This document shows, piece by piece, positions 1 through 7,681 of a DNA stretch of 64,000 bases (position 1 is its first letter; every line of letters begins with the position of its first letter). The position numbers and the translations under genes were made by a program. This DNA is from a virus: positions 44,123-108,122 of IMG/VR virus record IMGVR_UViG_3300036770_005214, one strand, 5' to 3'. The notes under the pieces are model-generated. The model was given only the letters and a program-made list of their open reading frames with translations. It did not search any database and had not been told where the DNA came from.

Positions 1-1410
1 GTGAACCGGCGTCAGGCGGAGGTCTTCGACTTCGACCGGCGGGCGGCCCGCGTGGCCCGCGAGATGACGCATCTGGGGCTTCGGGTCAACCAGAGCGTGC
101 GGGAGCGGTTGGAGCGGGAGTACGTCGAGAAGATCAAGGCGAGCCGGGAGAAGATTGCAAAGCTCGTTGGGCGGGCGGACTTCAACCCCGCGTCGACCTT
201 GCAACTCGGCGAACTCCTCTATGAGGAGATGGGTCTACCCATCGTGCGCTACACCGATACGCACGCCCCGAGCACCGACGACGACACGCTACGCGACCTG
301 ATGCAGCACACGTCCGGCGACCAGCGCGAGCTACTGGCGGCCATCCGACACGACCGCCAACTGAACAAGATGCTGGGCACGAGCATCCTGCCCCTGCGCC
401 CCTGGAATGACCTGCGCGAGGGGAGCAGCGGCAAAGCGGTCGGGGGGCTCGTTGGCCCTGATGGCCGCGTCCACCCCCAGTACCCCATCTTCGTTCCGGC
501 GACGGGCCGCTTCTCCAGTAAGAACCCGAACTCGCAGAACTACCCCGCATCGCTCCGCGTCATGTTCGAGCCGGAAGACGGGCACGTCTACCTGATGGCG
601 GACTTCGACCAGATCGAACTGCGCCTGTTCGCAGCCCTGGCCGGGGTCCGCGGCTACCTCGACGTGTTCGACCAGGGCGGCGACCCGCACGCCATCACGG
701 CGATCCTCATCTACCAGGAAGCGTTCCGAAAGGAACTCATCGCCGGTATGTCGCCCGAGCAGCGGGAGCGGTACGAGCGCACCAAGGTCCCCGACAAGGT
801 GAAGGGGAGCAAGAAGTACAACCTCCTGCGGACCTTCGCCAAGACGTTCGTCTACTGCGTCATCTATGGCGGGACCGACGACACGGTGTACCTCTCGGTC
901 TCGTCGGCGACCGACCCCGAGACGGGGGCGCTGTTGTTCCCCGATATGACCCGCCGCGAGGTGACGGCCGCTTACAACGCGTTCCTGCGCAACGCCCCGG
1001 AGATCACTGGTTACTGGCGCAAGCTAGAGCAGTTTGGGCAGGAAAACCGCTTCATCTCCGAGCCCGTCATGGGTCGGCGGCGGGACTTCCCCGAGTACGA
1101 CCGCAACGGCATCTTGAACCATCCGATCCAGGGCGCCGCCGCCGTCATCGCGACCCGCGGCCTCTTGTCGCTGCGCGAATACTTCATCCCCGACTTCGAC
1201 CGGCGCACGGGCATCGTGAACCAGATGCACGACGCGTACACCATCGAGGTCCCGGAGAGCATCGCCCTGGAAGCGAAGGCGGCGATGGAAGAGCGGGTCA
1301 ATATGCGCTTCGAGCAGGTTCCGGGGATGCTGTTCTCGGCGGAAGCGGATGTGTGCGTGAACTGGAGAGCGAAGGAGAAATCGGACTTCTGGAAGCCTCC
1401 GGTGGGGTGA
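1..1410 (+). CDS. Family A DNA polymerase (5' end may be cut)
   Basis: This is the palm and fingers part of a family A (Pol I type) DNA polymerase, which would copy the viral genome. The frame is open from the first base, so the GTG at position 1 may not be the true start and an exonuclease domain may lie upstream. Motif A is DFDQIELRLF near residue 200 (family norm DYSQIELR). The O-helix region has RTFAKTF and VIYGG near 278-291. Motif C is QMHDAYTIEV near 410: the metal-binding Asp is present, but the acid that normally follows is Ala. The template-binding segment GRFSSKNPNSQNYP is near 165. A regulator gene follows after 52 bp. Confidence 0.88.
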   Translation: MNRRQAEVFDFDRRAARVAREMTHLGLRVNQSVRERLEREYVEKIKASREKIAKLVGRADFNPASTLQLGELLYEEMGLPIVRYTDTHAPSTDDDTLRDLMQHTSGDQRELLAAIRHDRQLNKMLGTSILPLRPWNDLREGSSGKAVGGLVGPDGRVHPQYPIFVPATGRFSSKNPNSQNYPASLRVMFEPEDGHVYLMADFDQIELRLFAALAGVRGYLDVFDQGGDPHAITAILIYQEAFRKELIAGMSPEQRERYERTKVPDKVKGSKKYNLLRTFAKTFVYCVIYGGTDDTVYLSVSSATDPETGALLFPDMTRREVTAAYNAFLRNAPEITGYWRKLEQFGQENRFISEPVMGRRRDFPEYDRNGILNHPIQGAAAVIATRGLLSLREYFIPDFDRRTGIVNQMHDAYTIEVPESIALEAKAAMEERVNMRFEQVPGMLFSAEADVCVNWRAKEKSDFWKPPVG

Positions 1411-1420
1411 GTGGCGGCCG

Positions 1421-1437
1421 GTAGCCCATCGGGTTAC
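1421..1437. promoter_or_regulatory. Palindrome GTAGCCC-N3-GGGTTAC, operator/promoter candidate
   Basis: A near-perfect 7-bp inverted repeat with a 3-bp centre lies 25 bp before the ATG of the ribbon-helix-helix gene. The right half runs into TACACT, a possible -10 hexamer, although no good -35 is visible. Ribbon-helix-helix repressors usually bind short inverted repeats and often control their own gene, so autoregulation is plausible (inference). Related copies lie at 4896, 5240, 19392 and 46322. Confidence 0.5.
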
Positions 1438-1462
1438 ACTCGCGACAAGTGGAGGAACGATC

Positions 1463-1798
1463 ATGGAAGCCACGACCCGCACCCCGGAGGCCTCTCCGCC
1501 TGTCGGCGTTCGTATGTCAGCCCGTGACCGGTCGACAATCTTGGAAGCGGCAAAGCACTCCTTCCAGCCCGTGTCGGATTGGGCGGTGGATGCGATCGAC
1601 TATGTGCTGCGCAACGGCTTCCCGAGCATCGCCGAGCGCCCAGACGAGAAGAACCTGACGGACCGGGTGGCGGTGCGCCTGCCCGACGAGTTGGAGACGC
1701 GTATCGAGTCTGCTCGCGGGCCGGCGACTGCACGGTCTTGGATCCGCATGGCGCTTGTGCTCCGGGCCCACCAAATCCTGCAAGCCCGCGTCGCCTGA
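1463..1798 (+). CDS. Ribbon-helix-helix DNA-binding regulator
   Basis: This is a 111-aa protein. Its C-terminal part (about residues 67-108) looks like a ribbon-helix-helix (CopG/MetJ-like) domain: a short strand DRVAVRLPDELETRIESA, then two helices ending in MALVLRAHQIL. The N-terminal 60 residues are helical and I do not recognise them. The ATG at 1463 follows GTGGAGGAAC, a good ribosome site. The gene sits between the polymerase and the GP88-like gene, with a palindrome just upstream and a hairpin directly after the stop. It is probably a transcription repressor, perhaps of its own promoter. The fold call rests on pattern only. Confidence 0.6.
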   Translation: MEATTRTPEASPPVGVRMSARDRSTILEAAKHSFQPVSDWAVDAIDYVLRNGFPSIAERPDEKNLTDRVAVRLPDELETRIESARGPATARSWIRMALVLRAHQILQARVA

Positions 1799-1802
1799 TA
1801 GA

Positions 1803-1820
1803 CAGGGGTCCCCACCCCTG
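1803..1820 (+). terminator. Hairpin after the regulator gene
   Basis: CAGGGGT and ACCCCTG form a 7-bp perfect stem with a 4-base loop, five bases after the regulator stop. A second weaker stem (CTTCC/GGAAG) follows before the next gene. There is no U tract, so this may be an attenuator or an mRNA 3' end rather than a strong terminator. Confidence 0.4.
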
Positions 1821-1856
1821 ATACCCCTTCCGGGAGACTTACGGGAAGGTGCCTCC

Positions 1857-4427
1857 ATGGCCCGACAAGGGACGCTCACTCCGGCGGAGATCGCGCCTGC
1901 GATCCGCTACATGAAAGACCTCGGCGTGTCGGAGGTGGCGCGGAGTCGGCGGGGGTTCCTGCACCGCTTCATGGCGATGGATGGAGACTGGGAGTCGCTT
2001 GGCACCGACCGGCACTCGGGCCAGGACTGGCAGGACCGGCAGCGGAACTTTGTGGCGCGTCACTGGACGCAGATCCGCGAACGCAAAGAGCCCCTGTGGA
2101 CGACGCACAAGGGCGAGCGCATCCCGACGCGCCATCATCTCGCCTTGATCGCCTGGGCCTGGACGCCGGACATTGAGGCGTACCGCAAGTGGCTGAAGGG
2201 CTTGGAGGCGCAACCGAGCAAGGCGGAGCGCCTGATGGCTCCCGGCTACCGCTCGTGGGCCTGGACGCAACAAGACTGGCGCTCGGTCGTGAAGGGTCCG
2301 GGGGGCCGGCTCGACTGGTCGCGGCAGTGTGGCGCAGAGGGGACGCGGGACGCCTCGGGCAAGCCCGCCCTGTGCCTGCCGGTCGCGGTCATCGAAGAGT
2401 TGGTGAGCGAGGGCGAGTCGGGCCGGCGCATCCTCCGCCAGCAGGTCGAGAAGAAGGCCGCCGCCAAGAAGGGGCAACGCGTCCCCTGGCATCCCCGCAT
2501 CGCCGAACTGTGGAACCGCGTCGAGGCCGACACGGAGCCCGACCGGCTGGCCGCCAAGAAGCAGCCCGGCCTCCGGGTGCAGTCGCTCCTCTTCGACCGC
2601 GACGTGTTCACCAAGACGGACGCTCGCAAGTGGGTCAAGAGCCACGGGTTTGTGGACCTCGGCGTGGACGAGAAGCCGAACACATGGCGCTTTCGCCAGC
2701 ATGAGCCCACCGAACACGAACGAGACAGCTTCCGCACCATCTACTTCCGCCCTGGAGTGCAAGCCGTGGTCGCTCGACCTGATGTGGAACGGATGCAGAC
2801 CTACCGCGACGTGGAAGGGATGACGGAGGAGTCGTCCCCGTACTGGGAGATGGGCTACGCGGCCCAGATGCCGACGGCAGAGCAGTCCGACTACATGGAA
2901 GCGCACCCAGCACTGTGGGATGCCTACATGGAGGGGCTGTCTGCCGGTCCGCAGATCTCGGTCATGCCCGAGCGCCCCATCGGCTCCTACCCAGACGAGG
3001 ACCGCATCATCACCGTGTTCGTCGAGCAGGATGCCGACGGCCGGTGGAGCGTCGTCGAGCAAGGCAACAAGGGCACCTCGCGCCTTCCGGTCCCGGTGCT
3101 GTGGGGCTACCAGAGCGAAGAAGAAGCCACCCGCGGGGGCCGTGACCACCTCGCCCAGATGGGCCAGCCCACCGAAGAGCGGTGCATGTGCGGGCGGACG
3201 CTCCACACCCCCCTGGCGCCTGTCGAGCGGCTAGACCGGGTGCGGCGCTCGCAGGTCGCCAAGCGGCGCGAGCAAGCCCAGGTGTTCTTCCTGATGGAGC
3301 CCAGCGCCCACACCCAATGGCTCGCGGGGCGTTCGGGCCTCTCGCCCGATGCGGTGCGGGAGTACGACGCCGCCCTCGTCCGCAGCGCCAAGACGGCGCA
3401 GACCTACACGGTCGGGATGCTCCAGGCCATGTTCACCGGCGGGGCGCTCCGCGTGACCCGGAGCGGGACCTCCCTCGTGCTGGACGGCAAGGTGCTGATG
3501 GCGCACGAGCAGGCTCGCGACGCGTTGGTGAGCCCCTTCGGTGCGCGGCCCAGCATCTTCACGCAGACCACCAAGATGAGTTGCCCTTCCTTCTCGCTCC
3601 CCGCAGGGCCCCCCAGCATCGGCGGCACCTGTGCGCTCGCGAACCACGCCCCCAACGGTCCGGGCGCTGAGGAGCTACGAATCTGCTCCAACTGCTACGC
3701 GCTCAAGGGGAACTACATGCAGGCCGAAGTGATGGTCGGCCAACTGTTCCGCTTGGCGTGGGTCCACCGGCTCGTCAAGGGCGATCCCTCGGGGGCGATG
3801 TTCGCTCGCGAGATGACCACCGCCATGAACCTGCTCGCGGACCAGGGACCGTCCGAATCGAGCCTGCGGGCCCGTCCCAATCTGGAGTACGGCGTCATCC
3901 GTGCGGGCAAGCTCACCTACAACGCCGGGCGCAGTGCTCGCGTGCTGCCGGCCCATCCGCTCCTCTCCGGTGCGTCGAGCCAGGAAGGCTTCGACGAGCT
4001 TCCCGATGGGACCGTGGCGGGCTACTTCCGCGGGCACGACTCCGGGGACTTCTCGGTGCTCACGGGCGATGACTCGCTCGGCTACGTCCGAGGCTGGCAG
4101 CAGGTCATCGCGGCCTTCCCGCATGTCCACTTCTGGTTTCCAACGCGGCTGTGGAGGATGAAGGGGGGAGCGACGCGGAACGCGCTCGACAACTTGGCGA
4201 CCGAGCCGAACCTCGCCCTTCGCCCGAGCGCCCTGTACGTCAACGACCCGCCGCCCATACAGAACGGGTGGGCGGTTGGCACCACGGCGAACACGCCGAA
4301 CGCGGACGTCCCCGAGGAGGTTTGGCGTTGCCCGGTGCAAGACGAGGACAAGTCGTCGTGCGCCTCGACTCGGTGTAGGACGTGCTGGCTGCGCAAGTCG
4401 GTCGGCGTGACCTACGGAAAGCACTAG
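1857..4427 (+). CDS. GP88-like phage protein, 856 aa
   Basis: From about residue 570 the protein shows the pattern of the phage GP88 family: TKMSCPSFSLPAG, then a TCALANHA segment, then ICSNCYALKGNY. The C-terminal end carries a Cys cluster (CPVQ, SSCAS, CRTC) before VTYGKH. Such conserved Cys residues suggest metal or Fe-S binding; the family function is unknown to me. The first 550 residues are not recognised and are rich in Trp and charged residues. The start is ATG 1857, preceded by GGAAGGTGCCTCC. The frame stays open upstream to 1755, but the ribosome site favours 1857. A 15-bp gap leads to the next gene, probably in the same transcript. Confidence 0.6.
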   Translation: MARQGTLTPAEIAPAIRYMKDLGVSEVARSRRGFLHRFMAMDGDWESLGTDRHSGQDWQDRQRNFVARHWTQIRERKEPLWTTHKGERIPTRHHLALIAWAWTPDIEAYRKWLKGLEAQPSKAERLMAPGYRSWAWTQQDWRSVVKGPGGRLDWSRQCGAEGTRDASGKPALCLPVAVIEELVSEGESGRRILRQQVEKKAAAKKGQRVPWHPRIAELWNRVEADTEPDRLAAKKQPGLRVQSLLFDRDVFTKTDARKWVKSHGFVDLGVDEKPNTWRFRQHEPTEHERDSFRTIYFRPGVQAVVARPDVERMQTYRDVEGMTEESSPYWEMGYAAQMPTAEQSDYMEAHPALWDAYMEGLSAGPQISVMPERPIGSYPDEDRIITVFVEQDADGRWSVVEQGNKGTSRLPVPVLWGYQSEEEATRGGRDHLAQMGQPTEERCMCGRTLHTPLAPVERLDRVRRSQVAKRREQAQVFFLMEPSAHTQWLAGRSGLSPDAVREYDAALVRSAKTAQTYTVGMLQAMFTGGALRVTRSGTSLVLDGKVLMAHEQARDALVSPFGARPSIFTQTTKMSCPSFSLPAGPPSIGGTCALANHAPNGPGAEELRICSNCYALKGNYMQAEVMVGQLFRLAWVHRLVKGDPSGAMFAREMTTAMNLLADQGPSESSLRARPNLEYGVIRAGKLTYNAGRSARVLPAHPLLSGASSQEGFDELPDGTVAGYFRGHDSGDFSVLTGDDSLGYVRGWQQVIAAFPHVHFWFPTRLWRMKGGATRNALDNLATEPNLALRPSALYVNDPPPIQNGWAVGTTANTPNADVPEEVWRCPVQDEDKSSCASTRCRTCWLRKSVGVTYGKH

Positions 4428-4443
4428 CAGCAGGAAGGATGGC

Positions 4444-4890
4444 ATGACGACGAAAGAGATTGAGTACGAGAAGACCGAAGACGGGTTCGACGTGTTGGAC
4501 CGGGCTGAAGTCTACGCGAGCCGCCCGTATGCGGGGGACAGCTACACCCAGTTCCGGGTGCCGCTGACTCACCAGCCGGTGCGCGTCGAGGTCAAGTATG
4601 AGGGCGAGACGGGCGTTGGCATCCGTAGCGCCTGGAGCATCGGCAACGACCGCAACGTCCTGATGAACGGGCGCCCGGTCGTCGTGCCCGACGACGCGAC
4701 CAAGCGCGACTACCCGCTGCTCACGCCCACCCATTCCTGGTGGTGCAAGGATGCGGGAGCGGTCAACGTGCGCTATCTCGGCGTCGAGACCGACCTGCCC
4801 CCCGGCTTGCTCCCCGCGCCCGTCGGAAAGGGCTACATCGACCAGTATTGCAAGATGACCGTCCTGCTGGTTGGTCAGCGGCGCAGTTGA
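4444..4890 (+). CDS. Hypothetical protein, 148 aa
   Basis: I do not recognise this protein. It is a soluble alpha/beta-looking protein with alternating hydrophobic strands (VRVEVKYEGETGVGIRS and TVLLVGQRRS at the end) and no signal peptide or membrane segment. The ATG follows AGGAAGGATGGC, a ribosome-site style repeated elsewhere in this window (for example before 5280 and 22039). It lies 16 bp after the GP88-like gene and is probably co-transcribed. A promoter for the following genes overlaps its stop codon. Confidence 0.65.
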   Translation: MTTKEIEYEKTEDGFDVLDRAEVYASRPYAGDSYTQFRVPLTHQPVRVEVKYEGETGVGIRSAWSIGNDRNVLMNGRPVVVPDDATKRDYPLLTPTHSWWCKDAGAVNVRYLGVETDLPPGLLPAPVGKGYIDQYCKMTVLLVGQRRS

Positions 4891-4915
4891 CCGCGTGAAC
4901 CCTCGGGGCTACCAT
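4887..4915 (+). promoter_or_regulatory. Promoter TTGACC-N17-TACCAT
   Basis: TTGACC (4887-4892) and TACCAT (4910-4915) are separated by 17 bp and fit the housekeeping sigma-factor consensus. The -10 is preceded by GGGGC. The palindrome 4896-4912 (TGAACCC-TCG-GGGCTAC) occupies the spacer and the -10, so a bound repressor would block the promoter. The next ATG is 20 bp downstream of the -10. Confidence 0.6.
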
Positions 4916-4935
4916 GCGTGCCCTGGGGGTTTGGG

Positions 4936-5034
4936 ATGAGGAGCGGGGAGTTCTGGATTATGGCGATCGCCTCGATGCTCGGGGCGGGCCTCGGCGTGTA
5001 CGTCTCGACGGCGCTGACGCAGGTGGCCCGATGA
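4936..5034 (+). CDS. Small membrane protein, 32 aa
   Basis: This is a short open frame whose product is almost entirely one hydrophobic helix (WIMAIASMLGAGLGVYV). It includes a small Gly pattern and has Arg at both ends. Its TGA overlaps the ATG of the next gene (ATGA), which suggests coupled translation and supports the reading. The well-placed promoter 20 bp upstream also supports it. Function is unknown; a one-pass inner-membrane peptide is likely. No strong Shine-Dalgarno is seen, only a GGGGG run about 12 bases before the ATG. Confidence 0.5.
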   Translation: MRSGEFWIMAIASMLGAGLGVYVSTALTQVAR

Positions 5035-5222
5035 CGTGGGACACCGTTCACGACATTCTGGTCGAGGCCGAGTTGCGGCGTCAGGCACAAGAGGCGCGGG
5101 CTCGGGGCGACGTCTGCCCGGTGTGTCGCGGTGCGAGTCGCGCCGGCTTGCTTTGCGGTGAATGTGCAGCCGCGAAGCGCGCTCCGTACCGGCCGGTCGA
5201 CTACGACGAGGATCGGGTGTAG
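5031..5222 (+). CDS. Small zinc-ribbon-like protein, 63 aa
   Basis: The protein has an N-terminal helix (HDILVEAELRRQAQEARA) and then CPVC and CGEC pairs separated by 12 residues, a four-Cys set that probably binds zinc. The rest is basic with a Tyr/Pro-rich end. I chose ATG 5031 because it overlaps the stop of the 32-aa gene as ATGA; a longer upstream frame has no ribosome site and would overlap that gene fully. It may bind nucleic acid or protein. No specific family was recognised. Confidence 0.6.
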   Translation: MTWDTVHDILVEAELRRQAQEARARGDVCPVCRGASRAGLLCGECAAAKRAPYRPVDYDEDRV

Positions 5223-5230
5223 CCACGCCC

Positions 5231-5259
5231 TTGCGCTCCGGTGCCCTCCGGGCTACGAC
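5231..5259 (+). promoter_or_regulatory. Promoter candidate TTGCGC-N17-TACGAC with palindrome
   Basis: TTGCGC (5231-5236) and TACGAC (5254-5259) are 17 bp apart. The -10 lies in the right half of the palindrome 5240-5256 (GTGCCC-TCC-GGGCTAC). Its distance to the ATG at 5280 is 20 bp, the same as for the 4887 promoter. This is weaker than the 4887 promoter. Confidence 0.45.
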
Positions 5260-5279
5260 GGACGAGGAAGGATGGAACC

Positions 5280-5687
5280 ATGAACGAAGCACCGGAGCCG
5301 GCCGGATCGGTCGTGCTCGACCTGCACATACCACCGAGTACGCGGGATGACATTCGCGAGCGGCTGACCGAGATTGTTGGTCCGCTCACGTTTCCCTCCT
5401 TGTCGGTCCGCGAGCGCATCCGGGAGGTCCTGCACGCCGAGCGGGTCATCGTCCCCGTGTTCGCGCAGAGCCAGCACACCATCGGGTTCTCGATCCCGTC
5501 CTACGACTACCACGCCCTCACGGCGCGGCTGATCTCGGACTACCGGCGTGACCCGCTGGGGGGATCGAACCCGCAGGTAGTGTCGGTAGATGGTCAGGGG
5601 TCTTGGACCATCTACCAGACCTTCCAATCGGCTCCCGATGAGGAGGGCCGGCAAATGTACTCCCTTTACGCTGAACGAGGTGCCTGA
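5280..5687 (+). CDS. Hypothetical protein, 135 aa, coupled to Rad50-like gene
   Basis: I do not recognise this protein. It is soluble, with a Pro-rich N-terminus followed by mixed helices and strands (RDDIRERLTEIVGPLTF and VVSVDGQGSWTIYQTFQ). The ATG at 5280 follows GAGGAAGGATGGAACC. The stop shares bases with the next start (TGATG), so it is translationally coupled to the Rad50-like ATPase and may be its partner, in the position where an Mre11-type nuclease might be expected. It has none of the metal-binding motifs of Mre11 and is too short for one. Confidence 0.65.
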   Translation: MNEAPEPAGSVVLDLHIPPSTRDDIRERLTEIVGPLTFPSLSVRERIREVLHAERVIVPVFAQSQHTIGFSIPSYDYHALTARLISDYRRDPLGGSNPQVVSVDGQGSWTIYQTFQSAPDEEGRQMYSLYAERGA

Positions 5688-7621
5688 TGCTTCACTTCAC
5701 AGAGTTGTCGACGACGGTTGGATGGAAGCCGGGGCGGTGGCAGGCCGTTCCGCTGGGTCCGCGGGTGGTGGTGATCGGCAAGAACACGGCCGGCAAGTCT
5801 CGGCTGATCACTGCCCTCTCGCTGCTCGTCTCGGGCAAGGCACCGGGTGAGGTGTTCGGAAAGGAGGCCGAGGTCGCGCTGAGCAGTGACCTCGCCATGC
5901 TCTACCCGACCGACGACACCGAGACCTGGGGCCGCACGAGCGACGGGCGCCGCTTGCAGCCGACCAAGGGAGGCTCCCCCTGGGTGCATCCCATCCGCCA
6001 CATCACGGGCTCGCTGCGCAAGCCGAGCATCGCGGACACGTTCCTGGGCCAGTTTATCATCGACCCGAAGGCGGACGTCAGCGCGTTGATCCCGTCCTTC
6101 TATGCGGACGAGGCGAAGGCGAACAGCAGCCGCCCGAAGGTGCCGAGCACGGTCAACGAACTTCTCTCCGCCCTCTCTTCCGCGTCCGAGCACATCCGGG
6201 GGCTGAATCAGGCGGTGAAGCAGGCCGAAGACGGCCTCTCCAACAACAACGCCATCGCGGACGTATCAAACGACCAGATCTCCGCCGCCGCAGCCCTCGT
6301 GCAAGCCCTGGAGCACGACCTAAGCACGGTGCAGCAGCGGACCGCCCTCGCGTCGACCCGCGAGCAGGCGATGCAGGCGAAGCAGCAGCGGGACAACCGC
6401 CTCGCCGAGATCGCCGAGCAGACCGCCCAGATGGAGCCGATGCTCGCGCAGTACGACGCGGAGATCGGTCGCGTCGAGGCGATGCGCCCGAGCTACGTCG
6501 ATGCCGTCCGTCAGGCGGAGGTCGGGGCCAACGGCGACCTGTGGCGGGCCATGGCGGCGCTCGACGCGAACAACCCGCACTCGCAAGGGTGCCCGGCCTG
6601 CGCGAGCAAGATCGATCGAAACGCGTGGCGGAACTGGGTCCAGTACAACGCCGAGCAGGCCGAGAACGCCGTCGTCAACGCCCGCCGGGCGCTCTCCGAC
6701 CTCGACGCCTACCTCGCCCAAGGCAAGACGGGCCGCAGCACGATTGGCGCCAAGTATGACGGGCTGAAGCGAGAGGAGACCTGGATCGCCGGGCAGCCCC
6801 CGATTGTCATCCCCGAGGTCGGCAACGTGCCCGAGCGTGCGGAGGACGTGGAGAAGCTGCGGGCCGACCTCGCGCAGGCGAAGCGGGTCCACGCTGACCT
6901 CCTCAAGCAGAAGGGAGCGGCCGATCAGGTCGCGACACTCCGCGCTCGCTTGGTCCGCGCCGAGACGGACAGCGTGTGGTGGAAGGCGTGGCGGGACGCG
7001 CTCAACAGCGCCCATGGCATCCTCTTGTCGCGGGGCGTGGCCTCCTTCGAGCAACACGTCCAGCGGTACATGCCGACGCAGTACACCTTTCGCCTCATCT
7101 TGGAGAAGCCGCAGGGCGCTGCGACCTTCCGCTTCGGGCTCGAAACGGACGGCGATAAGCACATCATCGTGTCGGGTGCGCAGCGGGCGTTGATCTTGTT
7201 CGCCCTCGCGGCCACCTGCCTCGACCGCTTGCCCCCCGAGGACCGCCCGCAGATGCCCGTGCTGATGCTCGACGAAGAGCGGGCGATCGACGGCGAGCAC
7301 CTGACCATGCTCATGCAGGCGCTCTCCGCCGCCCCCTATCAGGTGGTCGTGACGAGCATCGTGGGCCCGGTCAAGGCGGTGGACGGCTGGCAGGTGCTCG
7401 ACCTGTCGACCGTCTCTCCCACGGGCGACGTGGCGCTCACCAGCGAGGTCAAGAAGACCCGCAAGCCGAGCACGCGGAAGAAGGCCGATGCCCTCGTGAC
7501 CGCGGACCCGTACTTCGACGCCGGGCTCCCGCTCGCCTCCGGGGGCGTAGCCGCGCCATCCGACACCGTTCCGGCCGTCTCCGATGGCGAGTTGGACTCA
7601 CTGATGCCGCGGCTTGTGTAG
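5687..7621 (+). CDS. Rad50/SMC-like ATPase with zinc-hook CxxC
   Basis: This is a 644-aa ATPase of the Rad50/SbcC type. Walker A GKNTAGKS is near residues 32-39. A long coiled coil is broken near 302-306 by GCPACASK, a CxxC zinc-hook that dimerises such proteins. The signature-like IVSGAQRALILFALA is near 495-510 and Walker B PVLMLDEERAID near 525. The Walker B ending is DEER, not the usual DEAD or DEPT. The last 70 residues are a Lys/Ser-rich tail. The known role of the family is handling DNA ends in repair or recombination with a nuclease partner; no partner nuclease is visible here. It starts inside the stop of the preceding gene. Confidence 0.75.
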   Translation: MLHFTELSTTVGWKPGRWQAVPLGPRVVVIGKNTAGKSRLITALSLLVSGKAPGEVFGKEAEVALSSDLAMLYPTDDTETWGRTSDGRRLQPTKGGSPWVHPIRHITGSLRKPSIADTFLGQFIIDPKADVSALIPSFYADEAKANSSRPKVPSTVNELLSALSSASEHIRGLNQAVKQAEDGLSNNNAIADVSNDQISAAAALVQALEHDLSTVQQRTALASTREQAMQAKQQRDNRLAEIAEQTAQMEPMLAQYDAEIGRVEAMRPSYVDAVRQAEVGANGDLWRAMAALDANNPHSQGCPACASKIDRNAWRNWVQYNAEQAENAVVNARRALSDLDAYLAQGKTGRSTIGAKYDGLKREETWIAGQPPIVIPEVGNVPERAEDVEKLRADLAQAKRVHADLLKQKGAADQVATLRARLVRAETDSVWWKAWRDALNSAHGILLSRGVASFEQHVQRYMPTQYTFRLILEKPQGAATFRFGLETDGDKHIIVSGAQRALILFALAATCLDRLPPEDRPQMPVLMLDEERAIDGEHLTMLMQALSAAPYQVVVTSIVGPVKAVDGWQVLDLSTVSPTGDVALTSEVKKTRKPSTRKKADALVTADPYFDAGLPLASGGVAAPSDTVPAVSDGELDSLMPRLV

Positions 7622-7681
7622 CGGTCGGGTGGACACACGCCGCCGCTCCCGGTAGGAAGGAAGGGGTATAAGGGGTCGAAA

